From positions 124,001-188,000 of the forward strand of contig JADNRZ010000020.1 of the NCBI GenBank assembly GCA_015501605.1: a stretch of DNA of 64,000 nt, in the 5' to 3' direction. This DNA is from Panaeolus papilionaceus (Eukaryota > Basidiomycota > Agaricomycetes > Agaricales). Every line of letters begins with the position of its first letter. Position 1 is the stretch's first letter. Position numbers and translations under genes: made by a program. Shown one piece after another: positions 43,116 through 55,333 of this stretch. The notes beneath the pieces were generated by a model. It was given only the letters and a program-made list of their open reading frames with translations, made no database searches and was not told where the DNA came from.

Positions 43116-44064
43116 ACCACCCACGGAAAATGATGGCGCCTGGGTATTTTCCCACGATACATTTCGACGTCGCTCGAGTCATTTCCTCCATATCCCTGTA
43201 ACAGATGAGTATTTAGCTTCGAGATTCAGCAGGCAGCTAAAGATATATGTGATATATATGTTGGCTAAGTTGTGGATTATTGCATAATGAAGTGAATATG
43301 TGACAGCAGACATACGGATCTGCAGTGCTTTTGCATGCTTGAGGAAATGTTTTAGTCCTTTTCGTTGATTACTTAAGAAAGCACATATCCAAGCCAAGAA
43401 ATACAAAGATAATAAGCTGAAAATTTATGTCTAAAGTATTTGAGATTGTAATGCCGAGACTTGTTGAGATATTGGCTGGGCAAACATGGGAAAGGAAGGG
43501 GAGTCTGAGTGTTGTTCTGTTTCTACCATTGTCTGGAGGCATTGTCCCCGTATATGGATACATTTACTTGCTGAGACTATGGTAAGTTTAGTTAACTTCC
43601 CTTCTAAAACAGCAGAGCATTAAGAGTGGCTTTAGTGACTTGTTGTCATTGTGACTTTCATCAGGTTTCTCTCTTTTGTATCATTGCCTCAACTATCTGT
43701 CAGATTTATGGTAGTTTAAATCATTAAACTGCATGTTAAATTTAATAGACGGATATATACCCTACTTATCTCCCTAATCCTGACTCGATTAAGCATTTAG
43801 AGATGTTGAACAGCTAATAGAAGTCAAGCAATGCCTAAGCCTGCAGAAGTTAGTCCACATCTTTGAGTGTACTGTTGGACAAGCAATTTTCAACAGAATA
43901 TGCCACAATTTGTTTGGTGGCTTTTATCCACAATAATCTCGCATACAGCACGTTTTTGAAGCCATATGCTCATTTCCCATTGGGATATAGAGGAAACAAC
44001 TTGAGGGACGTCGAAATGTGTCGTGGGAAAATACCCCAGGCGCCATCATTTTCCGTGGGTGGTG
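43116..44064. mobile_element. MITE-like DNA transposon, about 80-bp terminal inverted repeats, TA target
   Basis: 43116-43196 is nearly the exact reverse complement of 43982-44064 (CACCACCCACGGAAAATGAT at the outer edge, continuing through GGCGCC and TTTCGACGTC). Both ends are directly flanked by TA, as expected after Tc1/mariner-like insertion. The 949-bp element is AT-rich inside. It carries no full transposase, so it is non-autonomous. A hydrophobic coding-like stretch inside (43462-43580, ending at a GTAAG donor) may be a captured exon. Confidence 0.85.
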
Positions 44065-44069
44065 TATAA

Positions 44070-44610
44070 TAGGTGAATATTCACCCGATCTAACAATAAT
44101 AAAGTATAACATTATGGATCACGAACAGCGAATACAGAACGCAATATTCGACTGGATGCTGTAAGAAGAGTCAGAAGGCGTCAGCCCAAACGAGATCAAG
44201 GTTGGACAGGGCCCCAACCCTGCAGGGACAGCAGAATTTCAGCCTCTGTGTCATAATGACAAAGCTCAAACCAGCGCTTAAGCCTTGACTGGCAGTCCTA
44301 TCTAATTTACCTTCATTATTACGCACATACCGATTCAAAAGCCTCGAGTGCCACATCACAGGTAATTATAGATAATCAAGCAGCGCACAATACGACAATA
44401 AACTCGAATAAAAGGTGAAAGGCGTTCCATTGTCCAAGACGCGACCACGTGCGTGTTTGCTGAGGCTTTGAATGACGGGAACCTTACGCTTTGTCAATAT
44501 AAATTCTTCAATTGCTTCCCTCTCGTTCTTTACATCACATCACTTCCTCCAACGTAGCAGAAAACCGAAGAGATACCTACCTGACGCGCACATAGTCATA
44601 ATCAGCAACG
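44070..44610. other. Intergenic and promoter region
   Basis: No gene recognised. A TATA-like AATATAAATT at 44496-44505 and a CT-rich tract follow, about 110 bp before the ATG at 44613. Confidence 0.4.
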
Positions 44611-44612
44611 AC

Positions 44613-45577
44613 ATGGCTGAGGAAGTTCAACCAACCAACATAGAGTTGGCCACTGTGTTCGGCCTGGCGAAGGTGGCGTAATTTCAGTCGTTCCGCAGGG
44701 GAAATTTGCTAACCACGCGTGTAGAGACACATTCTCGCAGCCAAAATACGGTCGACTTTCATCTTTCGGACCATCATTGAGAAGAGGGGCGCAGGACTCA
44801 CGGAATCGAGGAAACAATTGGCTGGTGTCGCAAAGAGACTGAAAGCGGGTGCGGTATGTTGATGATCTTCAGACTAGATCTTTCTTTGATGCTAAAAGCG
44901 CGTCTAGCATACTTTGCCCTCTCTGATGAAGAGAAAAGATTCTCGTCCTTTGCCTCCAATCCCTAAAACCTCAAGTGATGACGATTTCGATATATCGAGC
45001 ATCGATGAAACGGACGAGTCGGGTTTTACATGTGCATTGACAGTTGTGTCACCGACTGACAGCGAGGATGACGATGAACCCCGCGGAAGGGCACCTGAAG
45101 TTCCACCAAAGCCTTTTGGATATAAAACGCGGTACAGCGTCGGACTTCGGGGCCTCACTCCAAGCCCAACCCGTGAGAGCAGCAGCTCTGAGCATGGATC
45201 TGGAGAAGATGGCCCCCTCCCTCGTGCACGATGCTCGAAGCAGTGGAGGAACTCCAAGCGTTGCGCTACTCCTCCCCCACTTCGCCATGGTCTCCGTCGC
45301 GTCGATAGACGTCTTCCTGAAGCCCCCCGGGCGGCCATTATTCTTCTCGAGAAAAAGTCACGCGGTAGGTCAGCACCTTTCATCTCAGTCTTCATCTCAA
45401 TGCTTGTACTGACATGCATATCTAGTGGATTATGAACCTCTTCCACTTGAGGGTCAGGGATGGATCGACATTGATGATAATGCCGATTTCTCACTATATG
45501 GATACATTCCATTTGAATTGACGGAGGGAACAGATCCAGACGCCTCCTGGGATTCTTCGATGACAAGCGATTTATAG
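44613..45577 (+). CDS. RGLTPSPTR-family basic protein 1 (unknown function)
   Basis: Exons 44613-44672, 44725-44853, 44908-45364 and 45426-45577 join in phase into 265 residues. The first intron has a weak donor (GTGGCG). Features in order: FGLAK at the end of exon 1, a basic helix-like exon 2, an acidic stretch (SSDDDFDISSIDETDES), the motif YKTRYSVGLRGLTPSPTR, a Ser/Pro/Arg-rich part, and a last exon starting VDYEPLPL. The gene at 51.3-52.5 kb shares FG-x-AK, the RGLTPSPTR motif and VDEQPLPL at equivalent exon edges, so the two are paralogues. Likely disordered and perhaps nuclear; function unknown. Confidence 0.72.
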
Positions 45578-45579
45578 GG

Positions 45580-46285
45580 AGGGAGTCAAATCCTCGCTTC
45601 GGTTGGGATCTGCTATATCAACAACATATCGTACTGTTTAGCTCGGGGTCATGCCACCTGTGCATATAACATTTTCGTTAGTAATGTATTAATTTGTAAC
45701 ACTACTATATCTCCGCATCCTGTATGTATCACGTATCATACTATGTGCGCCTCGGATCCTCGCGAGTCGAGCGCTTAACCCGGGAGAACTTAGCAAAGCT
45801 GTTTCTATTTTTGTAAGAATGGATAATTCAATAAGATATTAATGTATGATTTTCTCATGAGACTAAGCTGGTTTAAATGGGAATATAATATAATGATACG
45901 ATTGAACGGCTTGGGTCTTCGATACCGCAGGGGTTGCGCAGGGACCAGAGTTGTCATTGTTAGTCTTGCGTTGTTTGTATCGGGGGCCAATACCCTCGTC
46001 GCCGTTTGCTAACGATGATGGTTTGACGTTTTCCCCGCTGCTCCTCACAAGCCATGAATTTAACAAGACCAATTCGTGAACGACACCTATATATAACATT
46101 TTTGACCATGGCTGGTGCACGGACAGTTCTCTTCAGAGCAAATGGATGTTGTGTGATATTGGTATGTATTATTCTTTTTTCTTTTCTTTTGTGGATATGA
46201 TTTGCTGAAGATCCCTGAACTAAATCTGTTAGAGGGAAGAAATGGAACCGCATCAACTTGGCCCCTGACGGATCTTGTCCTCGTT
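45580..46285. other. Intergenic, no gene seen
   Basis: AT-rich 3' flank of the preceding gene and 5' flank of MYND gene E. No coding signal beyond short chance stretches. Confidence 0.45.
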
Positions 46286-46290
46286 CTTCC

Positions 46291-47506
46291 ATGGAGACTA
46301 CACCAGGCAGCGGAATTTTCAGCTTTGACAAAGGCACTTCAAAAGCTGCTGGAACATCCGACGCGTATACATATTGCTACCAATGCAAGAAGGAGAAGCA
46401 TGAAACGGTGCAGAAGAAGTTGTTCCGTTGTGGTGCGGTGCGTAGACCTCATTTCAAGTCGAATAAAAAAGGCTTTAATTTTGCAAAATATTTTCAGTGC
46501 GACTTCGTTCAATACTGCTCTGCAGAGGTGAGCACCACATACGCAATTTCTGCTCTCTTTGGCCTCAAATATCTGGATGTCCTAGTGCCAGCGAAGCAAC
46601 TGGTACGTTGCACAACTTAATTTCCCCAATCCCGTCTCCTCACCTCCACTTCTCACTTCCTTATTTCAGGAAGGAGCATAAACCTATGTGCAAGCGAGTG
46701 GCTCAAAACCTGACCTTCACAAAGACGTACCATAACTTTTTAGGTCACCCCAAGCTCAAACACTATCTCTCCGTCGCGATGATTTCTGATGGCAAGCTAC
46801 TTCGCGAACCGGCGCAAAATTTACCTCACACCTGTCACACTGTCGAGATCGATATCCTCATCCATCCCGAGTCGCAGGACATACCCAAAGCCCTAGACCA
46901 GGCCCTCCAGGTGGCACAGTTGGGAGGCGGTACCATGCGACCGGAGCTACTCACCGCTGTTGCGACAGGTTACTTTGGTTTCCACGGCGGGCTCAAAGTC
47001 AAGGTCGGGCCTCAGTTGGGAGTCGCAGTCGATTTGTGGAAGTCAGCGAAAGAGACCCAGCGGAACTCTGATGACCCATCCAGGGTGAATAACCCTGTCG
47101 TATTAATTGACTGGAGGTGGAATAACACGACGATGACGTGTGCTATGGAGCTCAACCCTTACGCTTTTGCGGACGCGCGTAACGGGTCTGTTTGCAAGGA
47201 GATGAGGTTGGATGGTGGATACGGGCCGCTGATGGTTGATAACCAGAGAGGAAGATGTAACTTGCTTACGTGCGTTGACAATCCAGATTGCTTAATTGGT
47301 GTTGACGTGTCTGGTTTGCAGCAAGATGGGAGAGTTCATTAAAAAGGATGTGGATAACGAGTTGGGACTGAGGATGAAAATGGCGACGTATGATAAATGG
47401 TGAGTACTCGATGTAGTGATTATTTTATTCTGATTAATTTCTCCGTCTTACCAGGTATCTACTGAAAACTATCTCAGCGTCTCTGGCCGAAGTAACCGGC
47501 AGGTAG
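46291..47506 (+). CDS. MYND-finger protein E, six exons
   Basis: Exons 46291-46437, 46498-46527, 46586-46602, 46670-47269, 47322-47399 and 47455-47506 give 307 residues in frame. MYND: CYQC ... FRCGA | CDFVQYCSAE | CQRSNW | KEHKPMC. The common domain has HPKLKHYLSVAMISDGK and VNNPVVLIDWRWN ... PYAFADARN; exon 5 has NELGLRMKMATYDKW. The N-terminus (GSGIFSFDKGTSKAAGTSD) is closest to gene D although E lies 17 kb away on the other strand. No lesion seen. Confidence 0.87.
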
Positions 47507-47509
47507 TCC

Positions 47510-48020
47510 CTATTTACACCGACACTCTTTTTCATGATACTCTCTGTAACGATATTGGAATGATACCGCCGTTTGTCATGTTCTAAACCGTTTGACATGG
47601 ATTAGCAGAAAAAAAACGATTCTTCACATTGTGTCATTCCAAACCTTCAGGCTTTCATCATTTGAGTCATACCTCACCATTATCTCTCTTCCTTAACACT
47701 TTCATGAGTGGAACGTGTACCGGCCTTGGCTTATAACGTGCGCTCCCAGAACAAAATCAGAATCTTGTCGTTTATCTTACTGCTACTCCCTCTGCAGCTC
47801 GTGTTATCTACTGTTATTCGTTCTCGTTGAGCTACAAAATCATTCTGAAGGGCTTCTTCCCATATGTCGGGTGTGAAGGAGGATTTGGGATTGATGATCA
47901 CCAGCACCTGATTTCATCACGCCTTTCACATCGCACCATTATCGTCGACGACACCCAACGGTACGCATATCTTAGTTTCGATTAATATCGCCCAAGGATA
48001 TTTTTCTCATTTCACGAGCC
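47510..48020. other. Intergenic between MYND genes E and F
   Basis: Spacer between two tandem paralogues. No coding signal. Confidence 0.45.
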
Positions 48021-48022
48021 TG

Positions 48023-49230
48023 ATGGAAAGTGAACAACATATGGGTATTTTTGAGTTTGACACGCACGAATGGAGGGAGATAGCCCCAGGAGACACACCT
48101 CGTGTCTGTAGTGTCTGTGGACAGGGAGCTGCCGACCAAGGGACACTCGCCTGGTGCCACGATGTACGTTCTGAGGGTATGTTTTCTTAATCTCGCTCAT
48201 AGACTTTACAGTGTCAGCTCGTGCCATACTGCTCAAAAGAAGTAAGCTTGTGACTCCACGCGTCCTCTGCCTTTTACTCACTCTCAATGTTCCAGTGTCA
48301 GAAGGCCGACTGGTAAATGTCGTTTGTCGCCACCTCCTTGTCTTTTATCTAATGATGATTTCTTTAGGCAAACCCATAAACCATCATGTCATGAACTCCA
48401 GCAAACTTCTGCGTTTCAGGCGACGACGGCGCGTTTCCTGGCTCATCCCCAACTTTGCCATTATCTGCAGATAGCCATCGTCATCGACGCAGACTTTCTC
48501 TCCATCCCACTCAGTGAGCGGGGTGAAACACGACTGACAGTAATTCTCAACGCATATACCAAACCCTCTAATAAGAACCTACGCGCAACCAGGGACTACA
48601 TCTGGGAGGCTTTCCACAAGGGTCACTGCATACCCACAGTCGAGGAGCTCTTTCAACTTCAACACGGGTCCTTCTTCATTCATGACGGCGAAGTCAACCA
48701 AACCAACCATGTCGACAGCCCTGCCACACTCAAACTTTGGGAAAAGGCCCGCAAAATGCAGCTTTCTTCGTCGGACAAAGGCCGGATAAACAACCCTGTT
48801 ATTCTGCTCGCCTGGGCGTGGAACGATAAGTATATTGTATGTGGTCTTGAATTGAGGGCGGAGGCATTTCAGGACGCGAAGAATCGCGTCATTCATCACA
48901 CTCGCCAACTTCGATTTGGAGGTCAACCTACTACCTCCTTGAAACCAGAGAGATTTGAAACGGATCGCGATAAAAACGAACTTTTGAGGTGCGTCTTGTC
49001 CAAGATCGACTTATTTCGTCAGGCGCTTATCGATCTACCCAGTAAAATCAACAAATTCATTCAAAATGATACCAACAACAAATTGGGGCTGAGGACTGCC
49101 ATGACAATGGCTGATCGTCGGTAGGTCCAACCATTGGATTCTGGAGCCGGAGGATCTAACGCCCTCTTGGATGGTTAGCGTTATTTTAAGCCTCATGGTA
49201 GGAGCTCTCCGAGCGGCAATGGGATGTTGA
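48023..49230 (+). CDS. MYND-finger protein F, six exons
   Basis: Exons 48023-48163, 48213-48242, 48297-48313, 48368-48988, 49043-49120 and 49179-49230; 312 residues, all junctions GT-AG and in phase. MYND: CSVC ... AWCHD | CQLVPYCSKE | CQKADW | QTHKPSC. The common domain has HPQLCHYLQIAIVIDAD and INNPVILLAWAWN ... AEAFQDAKN; exon 5 has NKLGLRTAMTMADRR. The last two exons have the same lengths (78 and 52 nt) as in E, its tandem neighbour 0.5 kb upstream. No lesion seen. Confidence 0.87.
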
Positions 49231-51340
49231 AGGACCAGCAACATGGCGTTTAATAGTGTAGCATTGAATTGACAAGCGCTGCAATTATGTTGTACGTGAA
49301 GACCGTCCCTGGCAATAATGACTGTCCTCGCAAACATATGTACTCTATCATGCATACCCTAAACATAAAAAATCAACGGAGAATGCAAGCAGTACTGTGA
49401 CGATTAAAACGTTGACGGTGTATTTCTGAATATAATATTGTTAGATTTTTACCTTTATGATACGTTAGACAAGTCCTACCGGCTGGAGAATCGAAGTCGT
49501 CGAAACTCTCCCATTCACCAGACGCCCATGCCAATCAAGAAGCACCTCCTGACACAGGTGGGAAATTAGTGACACCGCGAAACGATAACTCGTGTACTCG
49601 TGAACCCTAATCAAAGAACAGCAGATACAGCCCGACGGGACACAATTTTTCCAGTGTCCGCGTTCTACGTGGATTGAAGCTTCTCCACGCTTGTGGGGGT
49701 TTCACCTTTCTCAGGACGACGGCCTTTGAGGAAGAGGCTGACCAATCCAATAACAAACCTCCTAAATAACTACATCTCACACGCGACCATTCACCTCCAC
49801 TGTTCCCATTGATCGGAGTAGAAGACCTCGGGAAGAGACTCGACGAAGTCTGATATAATACAGTACATTATATGAGCATCAACACAATTTCTTGTGATGC
49901 TCGGTTGTTCGATAAAGTATGCTGTGATGACTCGGACGCGCTTTATTGAACCTGTCTTCCTTGCTCCGTTGCCTCCAATCCACGTTTTCAAACTCATCCC
50001 GTCATGTCCGTTGGCTGTAAGTGAAGGAAGTACATGTGTGTTTGACTTTTAAATTGAGCAGCAACCTCTGAGTGTAGAGACGTCGGGGTTTAGCAGGAAA
50101 ATAAACGGAGTAGTTGAACTACGATACCGACGTCAGTTTCATGTCTCGGCCAGCCTGGGGTGGCTGAATCAAGTCGACACGGTAGACCGAGGGCGGAGCC
50201 GAGAATTTGTCAGGTACTGTGATCGTTATTTTTCTAAGTAGAAAGGTCACAATACTTGGCAGCGCTCTCCTTGGTGAGCAGTTAACACAGCCCCTGTCGC
50301 TGTCGTGGACCAACTACATGACCCAGATTCAACACTAGGATTCTTTTTGGAAATATTATTCGCTTGTATTCGTGATACTGGGTCTATTCGCCTGTCATAA
50401 GCTATCCAGAAGACCTACTAAGAGCATTTTCGTTGAGTGATCATAACAATGCGTCCGTACTTCCTCGGAATCCACCATATGCTTGGTCCGCATCTATTCG
50501 GTAAGCATGTAGGCGAAAAGACGCGAGTACGATCGTCGCACTTGTCCCAAAATTTCCAGAAAATAAATCAACTTCGCCTAACGGGTGGTTTGTGGACACT
50601 GTCCTTTCGAGTCAGCTGTCCTTTCTGGGTGTAATCCTCGGTTTGTGTGACGATCTATAGGAATGGATACACGTCCAACCAACATCCAGTGATGCGTTGC
50701 TGTATGAACCGCTTAAATTATGGATGCAACAGGACAACTTTAGTCATATGAACATTGAAGACTTAATTCTGCGTCAGTACACTAGAACGATTCGAGCACT
50801 ACTTAGATTTTCTGGATGGCTGCGATTCAGAAGAAGAATGCCAAACTCCTACCAGTGGATTTTGATCAGAACCGCTGAGGCATCTATTCGATTTGGGGTT
50901 GCGGTCGGCAGTGGTTTGGAATCACTCGCAACCTGGTTCGTTTTATGGAGTCTGCCAAGTAAATCAAGTTGTATGCGTAGCCAGGAGACGATTTTGATCC
51001 CTTTCAGGAATCAGAGAATATGGAACTCTGACTCAGACAAAAATTGAACTCATTATGCGGAGTGTCGTCTCTAGTACAATAGAGTGGCAACAAATATAAA
51101 ATATTTAGTCGAGACTACAAAAACACAATCCGGCGCAATAACGCGAAGTAGAACAAAGGTCAAAGGTATTTTAAATTAAATTAAAATAATTGTGGTCCAG
51201 TAAGGATATGGGGGTATGACCGGACGGAAAGATTAGGATGGATTGTATATGTATAGTACCCTAGGATGGTAGGTGTTATGTTGAAGACGGATGGTGACGC
51301 AGATGTGGGATAAATATTGGAACGAAAGGATTGGGTGAAA
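49231..51340. other. Mostly unassigned; possible unknown gene on the minus strand
   Basis: A protein-like stretch 49791-50010 (minus; KTWIGGNGARKTGSIKRVR ... SDFVESLPEVFY) is preceded by a good acceptor (CACTTACAG) and, further upstream, by 50119-50260 (ITITVPDKFSAPPSVYRVDL). The two could be exons of one gene, but I found no phase-consistent join. Plus-strand stretches at 50437-51047 carry no motif. Nothing else supported. Confidence 0.3.
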
Positions 51341-51345
51341 GAAAG

Positions 51346-52506
51346 TTAATGGTCGGCGCTGGAACGAATGGAATTGAAAGACAATCGAAAGGCTGAATAG
51401 GCGGTGTGACTTCTGCCTCGTCCACGAGGTAGAGGCGCACACGGTTTTTCATCCATGAGATTTGGGGTATATGAGTGATTATCAAAGCTGGGAAGCTTGT
51501 CAACAGTCTCTTTATTGAAGGTCAAAGGCAGGGGCTGCTCGTCAACTGGATAATAGTCCTAAGTCAGTTTGTTCTAAATCACAGAGGGCACCATAATAAC
51601 GTACCAATAGGTCTGGGTTTGACGAGAGCAACAGAGCGGCAAGGAGTAGGAGGGCGGCGGGCGAGTCTGGAGTTACGACGAACTGGAGAGGTCATCAACT
51701 CTTCCTCTTCAATCTCGGCGGCGTGAGCGCGAGGGTTAGAATCTACTTCCATGGCGTCATTATCTTTAGTAGGCCGAGTGGGACTTGGGGTCAGCCCCCT
51801 GAGGGCGATACTATATCGGCGTTTGTATTGCATCGCTTTGGGGCGTTCTGGAGAGCGTCCACGCTTCACTGTACGACATATTCAGAACACAGAGAAGAGA
51901 AGAGAGGGAAAAATTCAAGACTCACCAGGCTTCCGAGCGTCTTGCTGGACGAGATCGGACGACTGTGCTGCGTCTGTATTCGCGACGGACGCGAACGGAG
52001 TACGGGCCACCAATACGCCCGAGCCATCGTTGACTTTGATCACTTGGCTCTCCAACTTGGGACGCAAATTGCTGACTGGGGGCTTCATAGATTCCACTTC
52101 AGCAGCCGCGCATGCACGATTCCGAGCGTCAGCTCCACGGGAAAAGGGTGTAACGGTCTACGAATGCGATATGAACTCATCGGGTGACATTTTGAGGGTT
52201 AATCCAAAATCAAGACTCACAAGGGCGCGCGACCTCCTGAAAGATGGCCTCACATTCTCCTTATCTTCGCAAACATTCTCTCCAATTTCCTCCCTCTTTC
52301 TCACTACATCACCAGCGATTCCACTTGACTTCTGGCTTTTGTGCTGTTGAGTTATGTTTAATTAGTTCAGGATATAGAGTTTAAACGTTAAAACCTACCT
52401 TGGCAAATCCAAATAGCCTGGAGCGAGTAGAGGGTCTGTCGCTGGTGACGAGGCGATCTGGGATAACGGACACAAAGGACTGGTGCAATGTGCTAATTTT
52501 CGACAT
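51346..52506 (-). CDS. RGLTPSPTR-family basic protein 2 (unknown function)
   Basis: Five exons (52399-52506, 52221-52343, 51926-52157, 51605-51868, 51346-51545) join in phase at GT-AG sites into 308 residues. Order: SRLFGFAK ending exon 1, a basic/acidic exon 2 ending SFRRSRAL, an exon 3 linker, then exon 4 with KRGRSPERP and YKRRYSIALRGLTPSPTR and the acidic IEEEELMTSP, then exon 5 beginning VDEQPLPL. It matches the 44.6-kb gene in motif order and exon edges. Rich in Ser, Pro, Arg; no signal peptide or membrane helix. SPT/SP sites could be kinase targets, but that is inference. Confidence 0.75.
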
Positions 52507-52509
52507 GGT

Positions 52510-53830
52510 GAAAAGGGTATTGGGGGTGATTTAACCGCACAGCGGTTTGTTGAGTTTAAAAGAGATCAAAGAAAGTGTAGTTTGGGGTTCACTCGCTCTC
52601 TTTTAATCGAAAATCAAAGAGTGTGGCCGAGCATACGAACAATGCGGAAAACACAGGTAGTGGTGAGAGGGAAGAGGGAGGAGGTTGACCGAATCCGAAT
52701 GTTCAACTTCGAGTTCTGCAAATTCAATTTGTTGCAGAAGGGAGCGACCACGTGCCACGTTCCATAGAGATGGGGTGGTTTGCGAGTCGCGTAGCGGAAT
52801 ACCGGTTCGGTTGCATTTCAAATTTCTAGCGGACCGATTGCAAGAATGCATGTGCGACCCCTTTATCAGCTTGCATCCTGATTTATCCTAGCTTAGTAAA
52901 TTATCGTAGAGTTTATTTACACAAAATATCGGCAAAACAACTAGGTAAAGCCGGTTCGTAGCCGGATACCTGAACACCCGACACCCAGCTCGCTCTAAAG
53001 CAACACAGCGGACTCTGTCTTGCGTCGATAGGCTCATAGAACGAACAAGCCACAACTTCAAAGGTGTTACCATTTAAGGAGAGATGAAATAGTGATGCGG
53101 ACTCAGTGGGTGTAGCTCTGCTGTCCTTGAAATTGGTACATTATCCACCCATTTTCGAGCATCCATTCATTTGCGGACTTTGCTTGTTTCCACCATCATA
53201 GGAAACCCAGGGCATCAATCCTTCGGGAATACTTACAGGGACGGTATTGAAACCTCTCACAGCGGTGAATATCTTGACCAAGCTCGGGAACATCGATGGG
53301 TGCGTCGACAACCCCTAACGCATTGTCAAGCGCCTTGAAGCGCCTTTACGTCAACCAGTAGGGGTGAACGTCGACCGGACTTTAGCGTGATGGCTTGATC
53401 GTCATCTTTTTCACGATATTTTAAAGCTGTGAAGTCGCTTCGAGCCGATACACAAACAATCACAAGTCTCGACAATGTGAACATCTCGACAAGCGTATAT
53501 AATTATTGGACACACATTGAGCACATACTGCAGTACTGGGCTTCGTAGTATCTGTTTTCTTACATAATTTATGTCTTGGTCGTGTGATGCTAGGCGATGC
53601 TAGATCAACCCTGCATCATGCTGAGTACTTTATTTATCGTTTCTCTGAACCCTCTTTGTGGTTAGCGATCATCGTGAACGGCTCCTTCTGGGATGTATGT
53701 AGCCTTCGATATGACGATGAGTCCACACCAGCTCGTGTGCGCCGTTGATCGTCGCCATATCGTTATGCCTGGTCAGTGGTCTCTGAAGTTCTCCGAAATT
53801 CGACAGGTCATCGCCAAGGAGTGCCAGGAC
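52510..53830. other. Intergenic, no gene seen
   Basis: Upstream flank of RGLTPSPTR protein 2 and left border of the segmental duplication. Only short unsupported open stretches. Confidence 0.45.
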
Positions 53831-53839
53831 AGCTTCAAA

Positions 53840-53960
53840 ACGATCGACCAGTATCAACGACGAAATGCAAGCCATACCATTTACAAGCTATGACTTCCAA
53901 ATACGACACATCCCATATTTTAAATGCTTCGCTCTTCTGGTGTTTATTCTGGGTATAAGT
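53840..53960 (+). pseudogene. DUF6533-like N-terminal exon relic, copy 1
   Basis: Encodes a degraded version of YDFQIRHIPYFKCFALL, the same N-terminal exon as in copy 2 (59300-59400) and similar to the SSLDFQIRHIL start of the intact genes downstream. The rest of the gene is missing here because of a deletion relative to copy 2. Confidence 0.55.
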
Positions 53961-55333
53961 AGCTATAATTTCGTCTCTTGCCCTTGCAGCTTTATTTTTA
54001 CATAAACTGGAACCTATGAGACAACCCTTCGACGGAGTTTGCGCTGCAACCGAGACTTGGTAACTCATCTGGCATGTTCAAACCGTCCAGCTGCAAAATC
54101 TGCGTGAACTTTGAGGGGGACTGTGGTCTATCACACCGGTGAGATGTGTCCTTCAGGGAACACCCCTGACTGAATCCAATCATCATCAACCTCCCTCGTC
54201 AGTTAGTAAGGCTATTAGTAACTCATTACGATCAGGAACGTCTGCCCCAGAGCCGCTATGTCGATCCTCAAATAAGTCAGAAGAAATCCCAGATTTTGGC
54301 CTGGTACTTCATCTCCGTGAGTTCCCAACTCAGGCTGAACACAACTGAACGCGTCCATCGCAATACAACGTCCTTGACCATATATGGACCATAAGGGATA
54401 CTTGTGTTTACGAAAAATGGTTGTCAAGCTCCATTTCCGCCCACCCCGAGTTCGGACCTTCAAAAAATCCACACCGGCTCCGAGTCGGTACCGAGCGTTC
54501 CTTTTCCCCAACTCGGCCAACCCGGACGCTCAACTCGCAACCAATTTACATCTATCTATGGTTGAATCGTCGCGTATTAAACAAGTCATTCTGGGGTTCT
54601 TATTTCTATCATATGTCGCCCATAGTTCTGTCAGGTTTGTCCTGCAGTGTAATCCATATCGATGACGCGGGGCCTTTCCATCAGGGATGCAACCCCATTT
54701 TCTAGGACCCTGCCGGTGTGCTAATCCGTATTATCAATATCTATTGAAACACAGAATTCCAGCGCATGTACGTGTATGTCAGGAGCTTCGAGGTCCATAC
54801 ATCCAGACTATATTAGTTGTCGTCAAGGGACGAAACTACATGTTCAACGGCCGGCAATTGCAACTGGATATTGCACTATATTACACTGCTAGGCGACTCT
54901 ATAATACATATCTTTGGATCAATGGATGTGGTCATGACATCATCCAGTGAGTGCCCGGAAGTGGAGTGAGTGGAACTGTTCAAACGTTCAAGGCACATAT
55001 TTCCGTCGACGATAATGTGATAGTGATCCGCCGAGTTATATAAGTATTAACGGTCCCACGAACGCTCTCACTGATAAGCACCCTGATTCAATGGCTGATT
55101 TGAATTCAAAGTGAATAAATAAGTGGCATGAGGAATTATTTAAATGGGGAATGCGTTGGCCGTTCTTCCTGAGATTCCTACAAGGACAATCTTCTCCCTC
55201 GCCATCATCTCCCTTCTGTTCATACGGCCCAAGCCGCTCGAAATTCAACAGTATCTCATAGTAAGCTATCACTTGAGTATTCAACCTTAAGTGTCAAGGC
55301 CAACATTAATGTCGCAGGTCCAGCTTATTCCCG

